NCBI RefSeq assembly: GCF_014863605.1
Contig: NZ_CP062252.1
Coordinates: 4,225,001 to 4,289,000 of the forward strand
Source of the DNA: Pseudomonas allokribbensis
Lineage (GTDB): Bacteria > Pseudomonadota > Gammaproteobacteria > Pseudomonadales > Pseudomonadaceae
Direction: 5' to 3'
Length of the DNA stretch: 64,000 nucleotides
The notes below the pieces were generated by a model that saw nothing but the letters and a program-made list of their open reading frames with translations, was not told the DNA's origin and did not search any database. Within the stretch, counting starts at the first letter, position 1. Every line of letters starts with the position of its first letter. Below, in pieces: positions 1 through 8,889 of this stretch. The translations under genes and the position numbers were made by a program.

Positions 1-1360
1 TGCCGCCGACCTGCACCCGCCCGAGGAAACGGTGATTGTCGAATACCGTGGTCAGGCCTTTGATCAATGCGGTGCCATATAAAAGGTTGGTGTCCGAAGC
101 CAGACCTTCCTTGGCCACCTTGGATTCAAACGTCAGGCGATAACCATTGTGTGGGTCGATGCGGTTGTCGCTCTTGAGGTAGGAATAGCTGACACCGGGC
201 ATCAACAGGTTGCTGAGACCGGAGTCGTCGCCCAGTTGATATTCCTCACGCTGCCATTTCAGCGAAATCACCCGCTGCCAGCCACTGGGCAACTTGCTGT
301 GCCACTCAGGGCCGAAGGTCAGCAGTTTGCTCAGGGTGTCGGAGCCGTCGATATTTTCGTACTGATAACCACCGGCCCAGCGCAGTTTGTCGGTCAGCGG
401 CGGGTCCAGCGGAATGTCATAGAACAGGCCGACGTTCTGCCGTGGCGCCGAGAGTTCGGCTTCCCAGCCGTAGCTGTCGCCTTGCGGGTTGACCCAATGG
501 CGGGTCCAGTTGGCCTTGATTCGCGGGCCGACGTCGGTGGAATAACCGAGGCCGAGGCCCATGGTGCGCGGCTTGCGGGTTTCGAGTTTGACGTCCACCG
601 GGATCACATCGTTTTTCGCGGCGGTCGGTGCGGCATCGACCCGCACGCCTTCGAAATAACCGCTCGATTGCAGGTCGCGATTGAGTTCGGCGATCAGTTC
701 CGAGTCGTAGGGTTCGCCAGCCTTGAACGGCACCATGCGTTGCAGCAGGTCTTCGTCGAACGGCGTATCGCCCGCGAAACTGACTTTGCCCAGCGCATAA
801 CGCGGGCCGCTTTCGTAGATCAATTCAACATCGGCGACCCCGGCGCGGGGATCGACCATCAATTTCTGGCTGGTGAAACGGCCACTGAAGAAGCCATAGC
901 GCGACGCTTGATTCTGGATCAAGCGCTTGGCGTCTTCGTAACGACCATGGTTGAGCACGGCGCCGGGCTTGAGCACGTCGCTTTTCGGTACACGAAAGGC
1001 TTTGAGGGCGGCAGCGGGTCCGTCGACACGCACGGTGACATTGCGCAGGCGAATCGGCTCGCCGGGATCGATGTTCAGCACCAGGCGCGGTTTTTCGCCG
1101 CCCTTCACGTCACTCTCGATGTGCGGCTGGTAGTAGCCCAAAGCCTGGGCGGCCTTGCGCGCCTGCTCTTCGGCGCCGCGACTGAAGCGCTGCAAGGCTT
1201 CTTCGTCACGATCGCCGAGGCTGCCGATATAGCCTTCTATATTGGCTTTGAGTTCATCGTTGGACGGTTTGATCCGCACATCCAATTCACTTTGCGCCAG
1301 CGCCGCGCAGCTGGTTAACAGCATGAGCACGCCACTGGTAAATCTTCCTGGAAACTTCAT
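1..1360 (-). CDS. tamA: TamA, outer-membrane translocation and assembly protein (3' end outside window)
   Basis: Reading the minus strand from an ATG at 1360 gives a signal peptide (MKFPGRFTSGVLMLLTSCAALAQ) followed by POTRA-like repeats and the start of an Omp85 beta-barrel, with the text VKLETRKPRTMGLGLGYSTDVGPR marking the POTRA-to-barrel junction region. Omp85 proteins of the TamA type insert autotransporters and other proteins into the outer membrane together with inner-membrane TamB, whose gene would be expected just past the left edge. The frame is open to base 1, so the C-terminal barrel strands are missing only because the window ends. Start choice rests on the signal peptide. The family is clear; TamA rather than BamA is favoured by the N-terminal POTRA number and length. 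Confidence 0.88.
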   Translation of the reverse strand, partial: MKFPGRFTSGVLMLLTSCAALAQSELDVRIKPSNDELKANIEGYIGSLGDRDEEALQRFSRGAEEQARKAAQALGYYQPHIESDVKGGEKPRLVLNIDPGEPIRLRNVTVRVDGPAAALKAFRVPKSDVLKPGAVLNHGRYEDAKRLIQNQASRYGFFSGRFTSQKLMVDPRAGVADVELIYESGPRYALGKVSFAGDTPFDEDLLQRMVPFKAGEPYDSELIAELNRDLQSSGYFEGVRVDAAPTAAKNDVIPVDVKLETRKPRTMGLGLGYSTDVGPRIKANWTRHWVNPQGDSYGWEAELSAPRQNVGLFYDIPLDPPLTDKLRWAGGYQYENIDGSDTLSKLLTFGPEWHSKLPSGWQRVISLKWQREEYQLGDDSGLSNLLMPGVSYSYLKSDNRIDPHNGYRLTFESKVAKEGLASDTNLLYGTALIKGLTTVFDNHRFLGRVQVGG

Positions 1361-1426
1361 AGGCGCGGATGCTATCACGGGCTTGGGAGCGTGATAGAAC
1401 AGGAAACTTCCCAAAAAGTTCGATGG

Positions 1427-2077
1427 TTATCCCGTTGCAGTTTGTAACACCTGCGGGTTGGCGTGGAAAAACACGTGTTCGCGCACCGGTCCGACGGCGA
1501 CTTCACCGATTTCCTCATAGCCCTGACGCTTGTAAAACTCCAGGTAGCGCGGGTTGCCGGTATCGAGGATCACCCCTTGGGAGCTTTCGTCCACCGCGCA
1601 CCAGTTGTGCACCGCTTGCAACAGTTGTTCGCCGAAGTGTTTGCCCTGAAATTGTGGATGCACGCCCAGCAGCGGCAGCATGTGTACCGAATCGGTCGGC
1701 ACGCAGGCTTCAACGGCGGCGTGATATTCCAGATAACGCCGGGTGCAGCGAAAACCGGTGCTCAACACCATGCGCAGACGCCAGGCCCAACTCTCGGTGA
1801 CACCCAGACGTCGTTGCGGCGGTGCGATCAGGGCGATGCCGATCAAGCGATCGTTGACCAACAGGCCGATGGCCGGCAGATCCTGCAGAAAATGCTGTTT
1901 GACCAGTTCCCGCACCGTGGCACGCACCCTTTGTTCGTAGCCCGGGCGTTCGGCCTCGAACAGATAAGCGAAGGTCGGCTCATGACGGTAAGCCTGATAC
2001 AGCAAGGATCGCGCTTCACGGGAATAGCCGCGGTCGAGCATGTGGATGTCGGCGATGGCGGTCGAGGTTTCAGGCAT
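1427..2077 (-). CDS. GNAT-family N-acetyltransferase
   Basis: A 216-residue protein starting [15 protein letters not shown]. The start at 2077 is chosen over an upstream in-frame start at 2158 because GGGAGAA lies just before it. The C-terminal half has the GNAT acetyl-CoA-binding pattern ([24 protein letters not shown], with the Q/R-x-x-G-x-G/A-like loop) and the usual terminal [20 protein letters not shown] segment seen in acetyltransferases acting on small molecules or peptide N-termini. The substrate is not predictable from sequence. It is divergent from xthA with about 175 bp between the starts, a pairing I recall from other pseudomonads. Confidence 0.85.
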   Translation of the reverse strand: MPETSTAIADIHMLDRGYSREARSLLYQAYRHEPTFAYLFEAERPGYEQRVRATVRELVKQHFLQDLPAIGLLVNDRLIGIALIAPPQRRLGVTESWAWRLRMVLSTGFRCTRRYLEYHAAVEACVPTDSVHMLPLLGVHPQFQGKHFGEQLLQAVHNWCAVDESSQGVILDTGNPRYLEFYKRQGYEEIGEVAVGPVREHVFFHANPQVLQTATG

Positions 2078-2251
2078 GACGGTGATTCTCCCTGGACGGG
2101 ACTCAACAGGCCCCGTTCTTGTTATACGAGCCTTGGGCTGAAGGGATCGTTCCCACACCCGAAAGACATTAGCAGCGCATATGGACTACCGCCACGCTGG
2201 CCCAGATCCTACATGTCAGCTAGCATCGCCCTTTTGCCAGGACTGCCGACC

Positions 2252-3064
2252 ATGAAGATCGTTTCCTTCAACATCAACGGACTGCGGGCCCGCCCGCATC
2301 AGCTGGCGGCGCTGATCGAAAAGCATCAGCCTGACGTCATCGGCCTGCAGGAAACCAAGGTCCACGACGACCAGTTCCCGCTGGAAGAAGTGCGGGCCCT
2401 GGGTTATCACGTGTATTTCCACGGCCAGAAAGGCCATTACGGCGTTGCCCTGCTCTCGCGCCAGGAGCCGATTGCCGTGCACAAAGGCTTCGCCACCGAT
2501 GAAGAAGACGCTCAGCGACGCTTTATCTGGGGCACTTTCGCCGACGCCAACGGCGTGCCGGTGACGATCATGAACGGCTATTTCCCACAGGGCGAAAGCC
2601 GCGACCATCCGACCAAATTCCCGGCCAAGCAGCGCTTCTACAGCGATCTGCAAACACTGCTGGAAAGCCAGTTCAACAATGAACAGCCGCTGGTGGTGAT
2701 GGGCGACGTGAACATTTCCCCGGAAGACTGCGACATCGGCATCGGCCCGGACAACATGAAGCGCTGGCTGAAAACCGGCAAATGCAGCTTCCTGCCGGAA
2801 GAGCGCGAGTGGATGGCCCGCCTGAAAAACTGGGGCCTGACCGACAGCTTCCGTCACCTGAACCCAGATGTTACTGACACCTTCAGCTGGTTCGACTATC
2901 GCAGCCGTGGTTTTGAAGACGAGCCGAAGCGTGGTCTGCGCATCGACGTGATTCTGGCGTCCCATGGCTTGCTGCCACGGGTGAAAGCGGCCGGCGTGGA
3001 CTATGAACTGCGCGGGATGGAAAAACCTTCGGACCATGCGCCGATCTGGCTTGAATTGAGCTGA
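2252..3064 (+). CDS. xthA: Exodeoxyribonuclease III / AP endonuclease
   Basis: A 270-residue protein of the exonuclease-endonuclease-phosphatase fold. It begins [15 protein letters not shown] (metal-binding Asn region), has LQETKVHD with the metal-ligand Glu, GDVNISPED with the catalytic Asp/Asn pair, and ends with [10 protein letters not shown], the conserved Asp-His of the family. These enzymes cleave DNA 5' of abasic sites and remove 3'-blocking groups in base excision repair. The ATG at 2252 gives the family's normal length; a longer in-frame reading from 1463 would add a non-homologous tail that overlaps the acetyltransferase on the other strand. Confidence 0.96.
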   Translation: MKIVSFNINGLRARPHQLAALIEKHQPDVIGLQETKVHDDQFPLEEVRALGYHVYFHGQKGHYGVALLSRQEPIAVHKGFATDEEDAQRRFIWGTFADANGVPVTIMNGYFPQGESRDHPTKFPAKQRFYSDLQTLLESQFNNEQPLVVMGDVNISPEDCDIGIGPDNMKRWLKTGKCSFLPEEREWMARLKNWGLTDSFRHLNPDVTDTFSWFDYRSRGFEDEPKRGLRIDVILASHGLLPRVKAAGVDYELRGMEKPSDHAPIWLELS

Positions 3065-3072
3065 CCAGCCTG

Positions 3073-3108
3073 AAGCAGAAGATCACAGCCAGCGGTTGTG
3101 ATCTTCTG
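3073..3108 (+). terminator. Inverted repeat after xthA
   Basis: GCAGAAGATCACA and TGTGATCTTCTGC form a 13-bp stem with a loop of about 9 bases directly after the xthA stop codon. There is no long T-run, so it is a likely but weak intrinsic terminator, or an mRNA-stabilising hairpin. It lies just before the PstS-like gene. Confidence 0.6.
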
Positions 3109-3179
3109 CCTTGTCATCTTTCAGAAACCTCACTGACTTAATCTCCCCGGCAATCCCCTTGGCTGCATTCGGTGCCGGC

Positions 3180-4514
3180 ATGACCCTGCGCGTTCTGTTC
3201 GTCTTTCTCCTGAGTGCCTGGCTGCAGGTTTCGGCCGCTGCATTGCCCATTCCCGAGAACGGCCCGGTCCTGCGTATCCAGGGTTCCAACACCATCGGCG
3301 CGGCCCTCGGCCCGGCGCTGGTGGAAGGCCTGCTCAAAGAACAGGGACTGTCAAAAGTCCACAGCGAAACCCCGGACACCGCCAACGAACAGCGAGTCGT
3401 CGGCCTGACGGCTCAAGGTAAACGGATCGTGGTGGAAATCGCCGCCCATGGCTCCAGCACCGGTTTCACGGCACTCAAAAGCAACAGCGCCGATCTGGCC
3501 GCCTCTTCTCGTCCGATCAAGGACAGCGAACTCGCCAGCCTGCAACCCCTCGGCGATCTGAAAAGCCCCGGTGCCGAGCAAGTCATCGCCATCGATGGCC
3601 TGGCGATCATCCTTCACCCCGCCAATCCGCTGAATCAATTGAACACCGAGCAACTGGCGCGCATCTTCAGCGGCGAGGTGAAGACGTGGGAAGAACTCGG
3701 CGGCAAGGGTGGGACGATTCATCTGTATGCGCGGGATGATCAGTCCGGGACCTACGACACGTTCAAGGAACTTGTCCTCAGTCGTCGTGGGAAAACTCTG
3801 AACAACTCGGCGAAACGTTTCGAGTCGAGCGAGCAATTGTCCGACGCGGTCAGTGCCGATCCGCAGGGCATTGGTTTCATCGGCCTGCCCTATGTGCGCC
3901 AGGCCAAAGCCGTGGCGATTGTCGATGGGCAATCCCTTGCGATGCTGCCACTGGCCAGTCTGATTGCCACGGAAGACTATCCACTGTCGCGACGGTTGTT
4001 CTTCTATTTGCCACCCGACAGCCTGAACCCGTGGGCCCGGGCGTTGGTGGATTTTGCGCAAAGCCGTCAGGGCCAGGCGATTGTTGCGGCCAACGGTTTT
4101 ATCGCCCAGACCGTGCACGCCATCTCGGTTACGCCGAATGCGCTGATGCCCGAGGGGTATCAATCCCTCAGCCGGCACGCCCAGCGTCTGACAGTGAACT
4201 TCCGCTTCGAAGAAGGCAGCGCCAGCCTCGACAACAAGGCCCGGCAGGATCTGGCCCGGGTGTTCGACTATATAAAGCACCACGAGAAGACTGACCGTGC
4301 GGTAACACTGGTGGGATTCGGCGATGCCAAGGACGACCCGGCGCGGGCGGATTTGCTGTCGAAGCTGCGGGCGATGGCGGTACGTCGGGAGCTGGTGAAG
4401 AACGGCGTGGTGTTGCGCGAAGTGCGCGGATTTGGCGCGCTGATGCCGGTGGCGACCAACAGCGGGGATGAAGGCAGGATCAAGAATCGGCGGGTCGAGG
4501 TTTGGGTTTACTGA
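3180..4514 (+). CDS. Phosphate-binding PstS-like protein with C-terminal OmpA domain
   Basis: A 444-residue secreted protein. It starts with a signal peptide (MTLRVLFVFLLSAWLQVSAAA), then a PBP-like domain of the PstS_2 type, with the opening motif LRIQGSNTIG and the ligand-loop text YARDDQSGTYDTFKELVLS. From about residue 345 an OmpA-type peptidoglycan-binding domain follows (LTVNFRFEEGSASLDNKARQ and a terminal NRRVEVWVY). The fusion suggests a periplasmic phosphate-sensing or capture protein tethered to the cell wall rather than a free ABC-transporter subunit; no permease genes are adjacent. The start at 3180 is preferred to 3111 because it begins the signal peptide. Confidence 0.85.
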   Translation: MTLRVLFVFLLSAWLQVSAAALPIPENGPVLRIQGSNTIGAALGPALVEGLLKEQGLSKVHSETPDTANEQRVVGLTAQGKRIVVEIAAHGSSTGFTALKSNSADLAASSRPIKDSELASLQPLGDLKSPGAEQVIAIDGLAIILHPANPLNQLNTEQLARIFSGEVKTWEELGGKGGTIHLYARDDQSGTYDTFKELVLSRRGKTLNNSAKRFESSEQLSDAVSADPQGIGFIGLPYVRQAKAVAIVDGQSLAMLPLASLIATEDYPLSRRLFFYLPPDSLNPWARALVDFAQSRQGQAIVAANGFIAQTVHAISVTPNALMPEGYQSLSRHAQRLTVNFRFEEGSASLDNKARQDLARVFDYIKHHEKTDRAVTLVGFGDAKDDPARADLLSKLRAMAVRRELVKNGVVLREVRGFGALMPVATNSGDEGRIKNRRVEVWVY

Positions 4515-4523
4515 GCTGAGCCA

Positions 4524-4554
4524 GTTCGGTCCCACGTTTTGCGTGGGACCGAAC
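4524..4554. terminator. Bidirectional hairpin between convergent genes
   Basis: GTTCGGTCCCACG and CGTGGGACCGAAC form a perfect 13-bp stem with a short TTTTG loop. It sits between two convergently transcribed genes, as expected for a shared terminator. Confidence 0.7.
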
Positions 4555-4564
4555 AGGTGCTGGA

Positions 4565-5794
4565 TCAGCGCTCGCTACGCAGCATTTCCTTCGGCACGTA
4601 CTTGCCGATCTCGAATTTGCCGATCGCCGCGCGGTGCACTTCGTCCGGGCCGTCGGCCAGGCGCAGGGTGCGTTGCATGGCGTACATGTAGGCCAGCGGG
4701 AAGTCGTTCGACACCCCTGCCCCGCCATGAATCTGGATCGCCCGGTCGATCACCCGCAACGCGACGTTCGGTGCGACGACCTTGATCTGCGCGATCTCGC
4801 TCTTGGCGACCTTGTTACCCACGGTGTCCATCATGTACGCCGCCTTCAGGGTCAGCAGGCGTGCCATGTCGATTTCCATCCGCGAGTCGGCGATCTTGTC
4901 GACGTTACCGCCCAGACGCGCCAGCGGTTTGCCGAACGCGGTACGGCTCACCGAACGCTTGCACATCAGTTCCAGCGCACGCTCGGCCATGCCGATCGAA
5001 CGCATGCAGTGGTGAATCCGGCCCGGGCCAAGGCGACCTTGAGCGATTTCGAAGCCGCGTCCTTCGCCGAGAAGGACGTTTTCGTACGGCACTCGCACGT
5101 TGTCGAACAGCACTTCGGCGTGACCGTGGGGTGCGTCGTCGTAACCGAACACCGGCAGCGGACGGACGATCTTCACGCCGGGGGTGTCGACCGGCACCAG
5201 AATCATCGAGTGCTGGGCGTGGCGCGGGGCGTCGGGGTTGCTCAGGCCCATGAAGATCAGGATCTTGCAGCGCGGATCGCAGGCGCCGGAGGTCCACCAT
5301 TTCTTGCCGTTGATCACCCACTCATCGCCATCACGCACGGCACGAGCAGCCATGTTGGTGGCGTCGGAGGACGCGACGTCCGGTTCGGTCATGGCAAACG
5401 CCGAGCGAATCTCGCCACGCAGCAGCGGTTCGAGCCAGCGCTGTTTCTGTTCTTCGTTGGCGTAACGCACCAGCACTTCCATGTTGCCGGTGTCCGGTGC
5501 CGAGCAGTTGAACGGCTCGGGACCGAGCAGCGAGCGGCCCATGATTTCCGCCAAGGGCGCGTATTCGAGGTTGGTCAGGCCGGCGCCGAGCTCCGACTCA
5601 GGCAGAAACAAATTCCACAGCCCTTCAGCCTTGGCCTTGAGTTTGAGTTCTTCCATGATCGCCGTCGGCTGCCAGCGATCGCCTTCGGCGACCTGGCGCT
5701 CGAACACGGCTTCGGCCGGGTAAACGTAAGTGTCCATGAACGCGGTCACGCGCTCACGCAGTTCTTGCACCTTGGGCGAATAAGCGAAATCCAT
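4565..5794 (-). CDS. Acyl-CoA dehydrogenase family protein
   Basis: A 409-residue flavoprotein starting [16 protein letters not shown]; the ATG at 5794 has AAGGTAA upstream, while an in-frame TTG six bases earlier is less likely. Family signatures are [15 protein letters not shown] (FAD/substrate contacts), [18 protein letters not shown], and a C-terminal [34 protein letters not shown], typical of the ACAD10/11-like branch of acyl-CoA dehydrogenases. It oxidises an acyl-CoA to the enoyl-CoA and passes electrons to ETF; the chain-length preference cannot be read. It is divergent from a LysR gene that may regulate it. Confidence 0.9.
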   Translation of the reverse strand: MDFAYSPKVQELRERVTAFMDTYVYPAEAVFERQVAEGDRWQPTAIMEELKLKAKAEGLWNLFLPESELGAGLTNLEYAPLAEIMGRSLLGPEPFNCSAPDTGNMEVLVRYANEEQKQRWLEPLLRGEIRSAFAMTEPDVASSDATNMAARAVRDGDEWVINGKKWWTSGACDPRCKILIFMGLSNPDAPRHAQHSMILVPVDTPGVKIVRPLPVFGYDDAPHGHAEVLFDNVRVPYENVLLGEGRGFEIAQGRLGPGRIHHCMRSIGMAERALELMCKRSVSRTAFGKPLARLGGNVDKIADSRMEIDMARLLTLKAAYMMDTVGNKVAKSEIAQIKVVAPNVALRVIDRAIQIHGGAGVSNDFPLAYMYAMQRTLRLADGPDEVHRAAIGKFEIGKYVPKEMLRSER

Positions 5795-5970
5795 GAGCAA
5801 TTACCTTTTTTCGGCAGGTTGTTTAAGTCATGCAATCGATGCTAGAACAGCGCTGATAATTTACCTAGCCTATTCTCGGCGTGTATAAACATTCATCACC
5901 GATATATGATTGGTTGATTTTCCTGGCCGCCCTGACCCGCGCCATCCACCTATAAAAAGAGAGCCGCGTA

Positions 5971-6915
5971 ATGAATCTGAGCAAGGTCGACCTCAACCTT
6001 TTCATCGTCTTCGACGCGATCTACACAGAAGCCAACCTGACCCGCGCCGGGCAGATTGTCGGCATCACCCAACCAGCGGTGTCCAACGCATTGGCACGGT
6101 TGCGCGAGACCTTCAACGACCCGCTCTTCGTACGCACGGCCCAGGGCATGGTGCCAACACCCATGGCTCAGAACATCATCGGCCCGGTGCGCAACGCACT
6201 GTCGCTGCTGCGGGTATCGGTTCAGGAAAGCCGGATTTTCAACCCTTCGCAAGCGGTCAAGACTTACCGCATCAGCATGACCGACCTGACCGAAGCGGTG
6301 ATTCTGCCGCCACTGTTCCAGCGCCTGCGTCGCCTGGCGCCGACGGTGATCATCGAAAGCTTCCTGTCCAAACGCCGGGAAACCACCAAGGAACTGGCCG
6401 CCGGACGTCTCGACTTTGCCGTGGATGCGCCGCTCAATACCGACCCGCAGGTGCGCCACGTCAAGCTGATGGAAGACCGTTACGTCTGCGCCATGCGCAA
6501 GGGCCATCCGCTGGCGACCAAGGAAAAATTCACTCTCGACGATTACCTGTCGCTGACCCACATTCATATTTCCAGCCGTCGCAGTGGCCTGGGCCATGTC
6601 GATCTGGCGCTGGGCAAAATGGGCATCCAGCGCAAGATCGCCCTGCGCTCGCAGCACTATCTGATGGCGTCCCAGGTGTTGCAGCAGACCGACATGGTGA
6701 TGACCGTGCCTGAGCGTTTCGCCCGGCGCCATGACCTGCACGCGTTCAATCTGCCGGTCAACGATGTGCCACCGGTGGAAACCCATTTGTACTGGCACGA
6801 AAGCACCGATCAGGACCCGGCCAACCGCTGGATGCGCGAGCAGATGATCGAGCTGTGCCAGCAAGTGACAGCGCATGAGAAGAAGCTCGACAAGCTGCAG
6901 GCGCCCGCTACTTGA
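5971..6915 (+). CDS. LysR-family transcriptional regulator
   Basis: A 314-residue regulator with the N-terminal winged helix-turn-helix (VDLNLFIVFDAIYTEANLTRAGQIVGITQPAVSNALARLR) and a C-terminal co-inducer domain. The VDLNL(F/L) start and the DPLFVRTAQGMVPT text place it in the NodD/LeuO-like branch. It is divergent from the acyl-CoA dehydrogenase at 4565-5794, which is the natural candidate target. Its stop codon overlaps the LiuR-type operator of the next gene, so transcription through this gene would run into liuR. Confidence 0.9.
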   Translation: MNLSKVDLNLFIVFDAIYTEANLTRAGQIVGITQPAVSNALARLRETFNDPLFVRTAQGMVPTPMAQNIIGPVRNALSLLRVSVQESRIFNPSQAVKTYRISMTDLTEAVILPPLFQRLRRLAPTVIIESFLSKRRETTKELAAGRLDFAVDAPLNTDPQVRHVKLMEDRYVCAMRKGHPLATKEKFTLDDYLSLTHIHISSRRSGLGHVDLALGKMGIQRKIALRSQHYLMASQVLQQTDMVMTVPERFARRHDLHAFNLPVNDVPPVETHLYWHESTDQDPANRWMREQMIELCQQVTAHEKKLDKLQAPAT

Positions 6916-6927
6916 CGTAAACGTCAA
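6912..6927. promoter_or_regulatory. LiuR-type operator before liuR-liuE
   Basis: TTGACGTAAACGTCAA has 7-bp inverted arms (TTGACGT / ACGTCAA). It closely resembles the two palindromes in front of liuABCD at 15570 and 15614, and sits 44 bp ahead of liuR. MerR-family LiuR proteins are known to bind palindromes of this kind, so autoregulation of liuR-liuE is inferred. Confidence 0.75.
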
Positions 6928-6970
6928 CCTGCCATTAGCTTAGCGCCAAGACCCTTCTTCGAGCGCTTTC

Positions 6971-7372
6971 ATGAGCAGCCAGACCTACAGCATTTCCGAC
7001 CTCGCCCGCGAGCTGGACATCACCACCCGGGCGATCCGCTTCTATGAAGAACAAGGCCTGCTCAGCCCCGAGCGCCGAGGTCAGGAACGCATCTATTCGC
7101 CGCGCGACAAGGTCAGCCTGAAGCTGATCCTGCGGGGCAAGCGCATCGGTTTTTCTCTGGCCGAGTGCCGCGAGCTGATCGAGCTCTACGACCCCTCCAG
7201 CGGTAACACCAAACAACTCAACAGCATGCTGGCGAAAATCAGCGAGCGCCGGGAACAGCTCGAACAGCAACTGCTGGACATCGAACAGATGAAGCTGGAA
7301 CTCGACACCGCCGAAGAACGCTGTGTGCAGGCGCTGGAGCAGACGCTCAAGAGTCAGCAAGTCGCGCAGTAG
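6971..7372 (+). CDS. liuR: LiuR, MerR-family regulator of leucine degradation
   Basis: A 133-residue MerR protein: an N-terminal winged helix (YSISDLARELDITTRAIRFYEEQGLLSPERRGQERIYS) followed by a long dimerisation coiled coil (residues about 80-120, rich in EQLEQQLLDIEQMKLELD). There is no C-terminal cysteine-rich metal site, in line with an acyl-CoA-sensing member. Placement directly before the HMG-CoA lyase gene and the presence of matching palindromes here and upstream of liuA identify it as the regulator of the leucine/isovalerate pathway. Confidence 0.88.
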   Translation: MSSQTYSISDLARELDITTRAIRFYEEQGLLSPERRGQERIYSPRDKVSLKLILRGKRIGFSLAECRELIELYDPSSGNTKQLNSMLAKISERREQLEQQLLDIEQMKLELDTAEERCVQALEQTLKSQQVAQ

Positions 7373-7401
7373 CCTCCCGACAATTACAACAGGTCAACGC
7401 C

Positions 7402-8301
7402 ATGTCCCTCCCCTCCCAAGTACGCCTGATCGAAGTCGGCCCGCGTGACGGCCTGCAGAACGAAGCCCAACCCATCAGCGTTGCCGACAAGGTGCAACTG
7501 GTCGACGCGTTGAGCGCTGCCGGCCTCGGCTATATAGAGGTCGGTAGTTTCGTTTCGCCCAAGTGGGTGCCGCAGATGGCCGGTTCCGCCGACGTGTTCG
7601 CGCAGATCCAGCGCAAGCCCGGCGTGACCTACGGCGCACTGGCGCCGAACCTGCGCGGCTTTGAAGATGCGCTGGCCGCCGGGGTCAAGGAAGTCGCGGT
7701 GTTTGCGGCTGCGTCCGAAGCGTTCTCGCAGCGCAACATCAATTGCTCGATCAGCGAAAGCCTCGCACGGTTCGCGCCGATCATGGAGTCGGCGAAACAG
7801 CACGGCGTTACCGTGCGCGGTTACGTGTCCTGCGTGTTGGGTTGCCCTTATGAAGGTGAGGTCGCCCCGGAACAAGTCGCCATGGTCGCCCGCGAGTTGT
7901 ACGCGATGGGCTGCTACGAAGTGTCGCTGGGCGACACCATCGGCACCGGCACCGCGGGCGCGACCCGCCGGCTGTTCGAAGTGGTCTCGAAGCAGGTGCC
8001 GCGAGAGAAACTCGCCGGCCACTTCCACGACACCTACGGCCAGGCCATGGCCAACATCTACGCCAGCCTGCTGGAAGGCATTGCGGTGTTCGACAGCTCG
8101 ATCGCCGGCCTCGGCGGCTGCCCGTACGCCAAGGGCGCCAGCGGTAACGTCGCCACCGAGGATGTGGTGTACCTGCTCAACGGCCTGGGCATCGAGACCG
8201 GTATCGACCTCGGCGCCTTGATTGCTGCCGGCCAACAGATCAGTGCCGTGCTGGGTCGCCCGACCGGTTCGCGCGTGGCCAAGGCACGTAGCGCACAGTG
8301 A
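7402..8301 (+). CDS. liuE: Hydroxymethylglutaryl-CoA lyase
   Basis: A 299-residue HMGL-like TIM barrel. It opens with LIEVGPRDGLQNE (the conserved Arg-Asp metal/catalytic motif), has GHFHDTYGQAMAN (metal-binding His-x-His) and the signature GLGGCPYAKGASGNVATED with the catalytic cysteine. It splits HMG-CoA into acetyl-CoA and acetoacetate, the last step of leucine catabolism. It follows liuR by 29 bp and probably shares its transcript. The other liu enzymes are 7.4 kb downstream, separated by the sRNA and accessory genes. Also known as mvaB in some genomes. Confidence 0.95.
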   Translation: MSLPSQVRLIEVGPRDGLQNEAQPISVADKVQLVDALSAAGLGYIEVGSFVSPKWVPQMAGSADVFAQIQRKPGVTYGALAPNLRGFEDALAAGVKEVAVFAAASEAFSQRNINCSISESLARFAPIMESAKQHGVTVRGYVSCVLGCPYEGEVAPEQVAMVARELYAMGCYEVSLGDTIGTGTAGATRRLFEVVSKQVPREKLAGHFHDTYGQAMANIYASLLEGIAVFDSSIAGLGGCPYAKGASGNVATEDVVYLLNGLGIETGIDLGALIAAGQQISAVLGRPTGSRVAKARSAQ

Positions 8302-8309
8302 GGGCGAAG

Positions 8310-8352
8310 GTGTTACCGCTGTGTCCGAAACGTGGGCATAGGCGAGTAACAC
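8310..8352 (+). promoter_or_regulatory. Possible CbrB upstream activating site
   Basis: GTGTTAC at 8310-8316 and GTAACAC at 8346-8352 form an inverted repeat centred about 105 bp before the sigma-54 element. The response regulator CbrB, which activates the Crc-sequestering sRNAs, is reported to use TGTTAC/GTAACA-type half sites; I recall this motif but cannot check the spacing. It begins 9 bp after the liuE stop codon. Confidence 0.55.
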
Positions 8353-8432
8353 GGAAACAAATTGTCTGGTTTTGCCTGAAGGAAAAATCCTTCAAAAAAC
8401 TCAAACCATTGATTTACAAGGGTTTTAAAAAG

Positions 8433-8449
8433 TTGGCACGGCTTCTGCT
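8433..8449 (+). promoter_or_regulatory. Sigma-54 promoter of the CrcY-like sRNA
   Basis: TTGGCACGGCTTCTGCT has the GG-N10-GC spacing (GG at 8435-8436, GC at 8447-8448) and nearly the full consensus TTGGCACG-N4-TTGC. Transcription would start near 8460. No protein-coding start with a ribosome-binding site follows, only an A-rich stretch ending in a hairpin. Confidence 0.85.
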
Positions 8450-8459
8450 ATCTCTATGG

Positions 8460-8835
8460 CATAACAAGAATAAAAAGCAGCAAACCAATAAAAATAAGAC
8501 GTACCGACTCTGACATAACAAAAACAACACGGCAGAGACGCAGCTAACAGATTTTTTTGGAGAAGGTGTGCTTTTCAGGGTATTCCTCGGAATGACCCGC
8601 AACCGGGCAGAGAACAATAAAACTACCTTCAGGTAGCTCCCGAATCGGTTGGATCGCCTGGCGAGAAAGCAGATCAGCGCTCAAAAAAATACGTTTGCTC
8701 TTGACCCCGGATGGGGGTCGCCAAAAACAGCAGTAAAGGGTCACGGTTGCCAAAAACAACAACAGACCGCCCCTCAATAATAAAAAAGAGCACGCGACGA
8801 CAAAATTAAAGGGGAGCTTCGGCTCCCCTTTGTGC
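8460..8835 (+). ncRNA. crcY: CrcY-like Hfq/Crc-sequestering small RNA
   Basis: The predicted transcript runs about 375 nt from the sigma-54 start to a UUCG-capped terminator. It holds several A-rich motifs of the AAnAAnAA type bound by Hfq-Crc: around 8463-8477, 8483-8499, 8518-8529, 8613-8623, 8751-8765 and 8775-8789. Length, promoter type, motif content and terminator match CrcZ/CrcX/CrcY, the CbrAB-controlled RNAs that titrate Hfq and relieve catabolite repression. The position next to the HMG-CoA lyase gene is the one I recall for crcY of P. putida (beside PP_3540); CrcX is the alternative name. Ends are inferred from sequence only. Confidence 0.82.
8808..8831 (+). terminator. Terminator of the CrcY-like RNA
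   Basis: AAAGGGGAGC and GCTCCCCTTT form a 10-bp stem closed by a TTCG tetraloop, preceded by an A-rich run. The trailing T-tract is only three bases within the stem end, but the structure is strong. Confidence 0.85.
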
Positions 8836-8889
8836 TGTCTGGCTGTTCAAGACTGATCTAAACCATACCCCCAAAAGCGACATAACCCT

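Noticed and set aside
149-1318. Long plus-strand open frame over tamA
   Set aside because: Shadow of the tamA coding strand caused by high GC content; no ribosome-binding site and no domain signature.
1463-2251. N-terminal extension of xthA
   Set aside because: The extension has no similarity to the nuclease family, lies antisense to the acetyltransferase gene and xthA has normal length from 2252.
8544-8777. Minus-strand open frame of 77 codons inside the sRNA region
   Set aside because: It lies antisense to a sigma-54-driven, terminator-bounded RNA, has no ribosome-binding site and no protein-like pattern.
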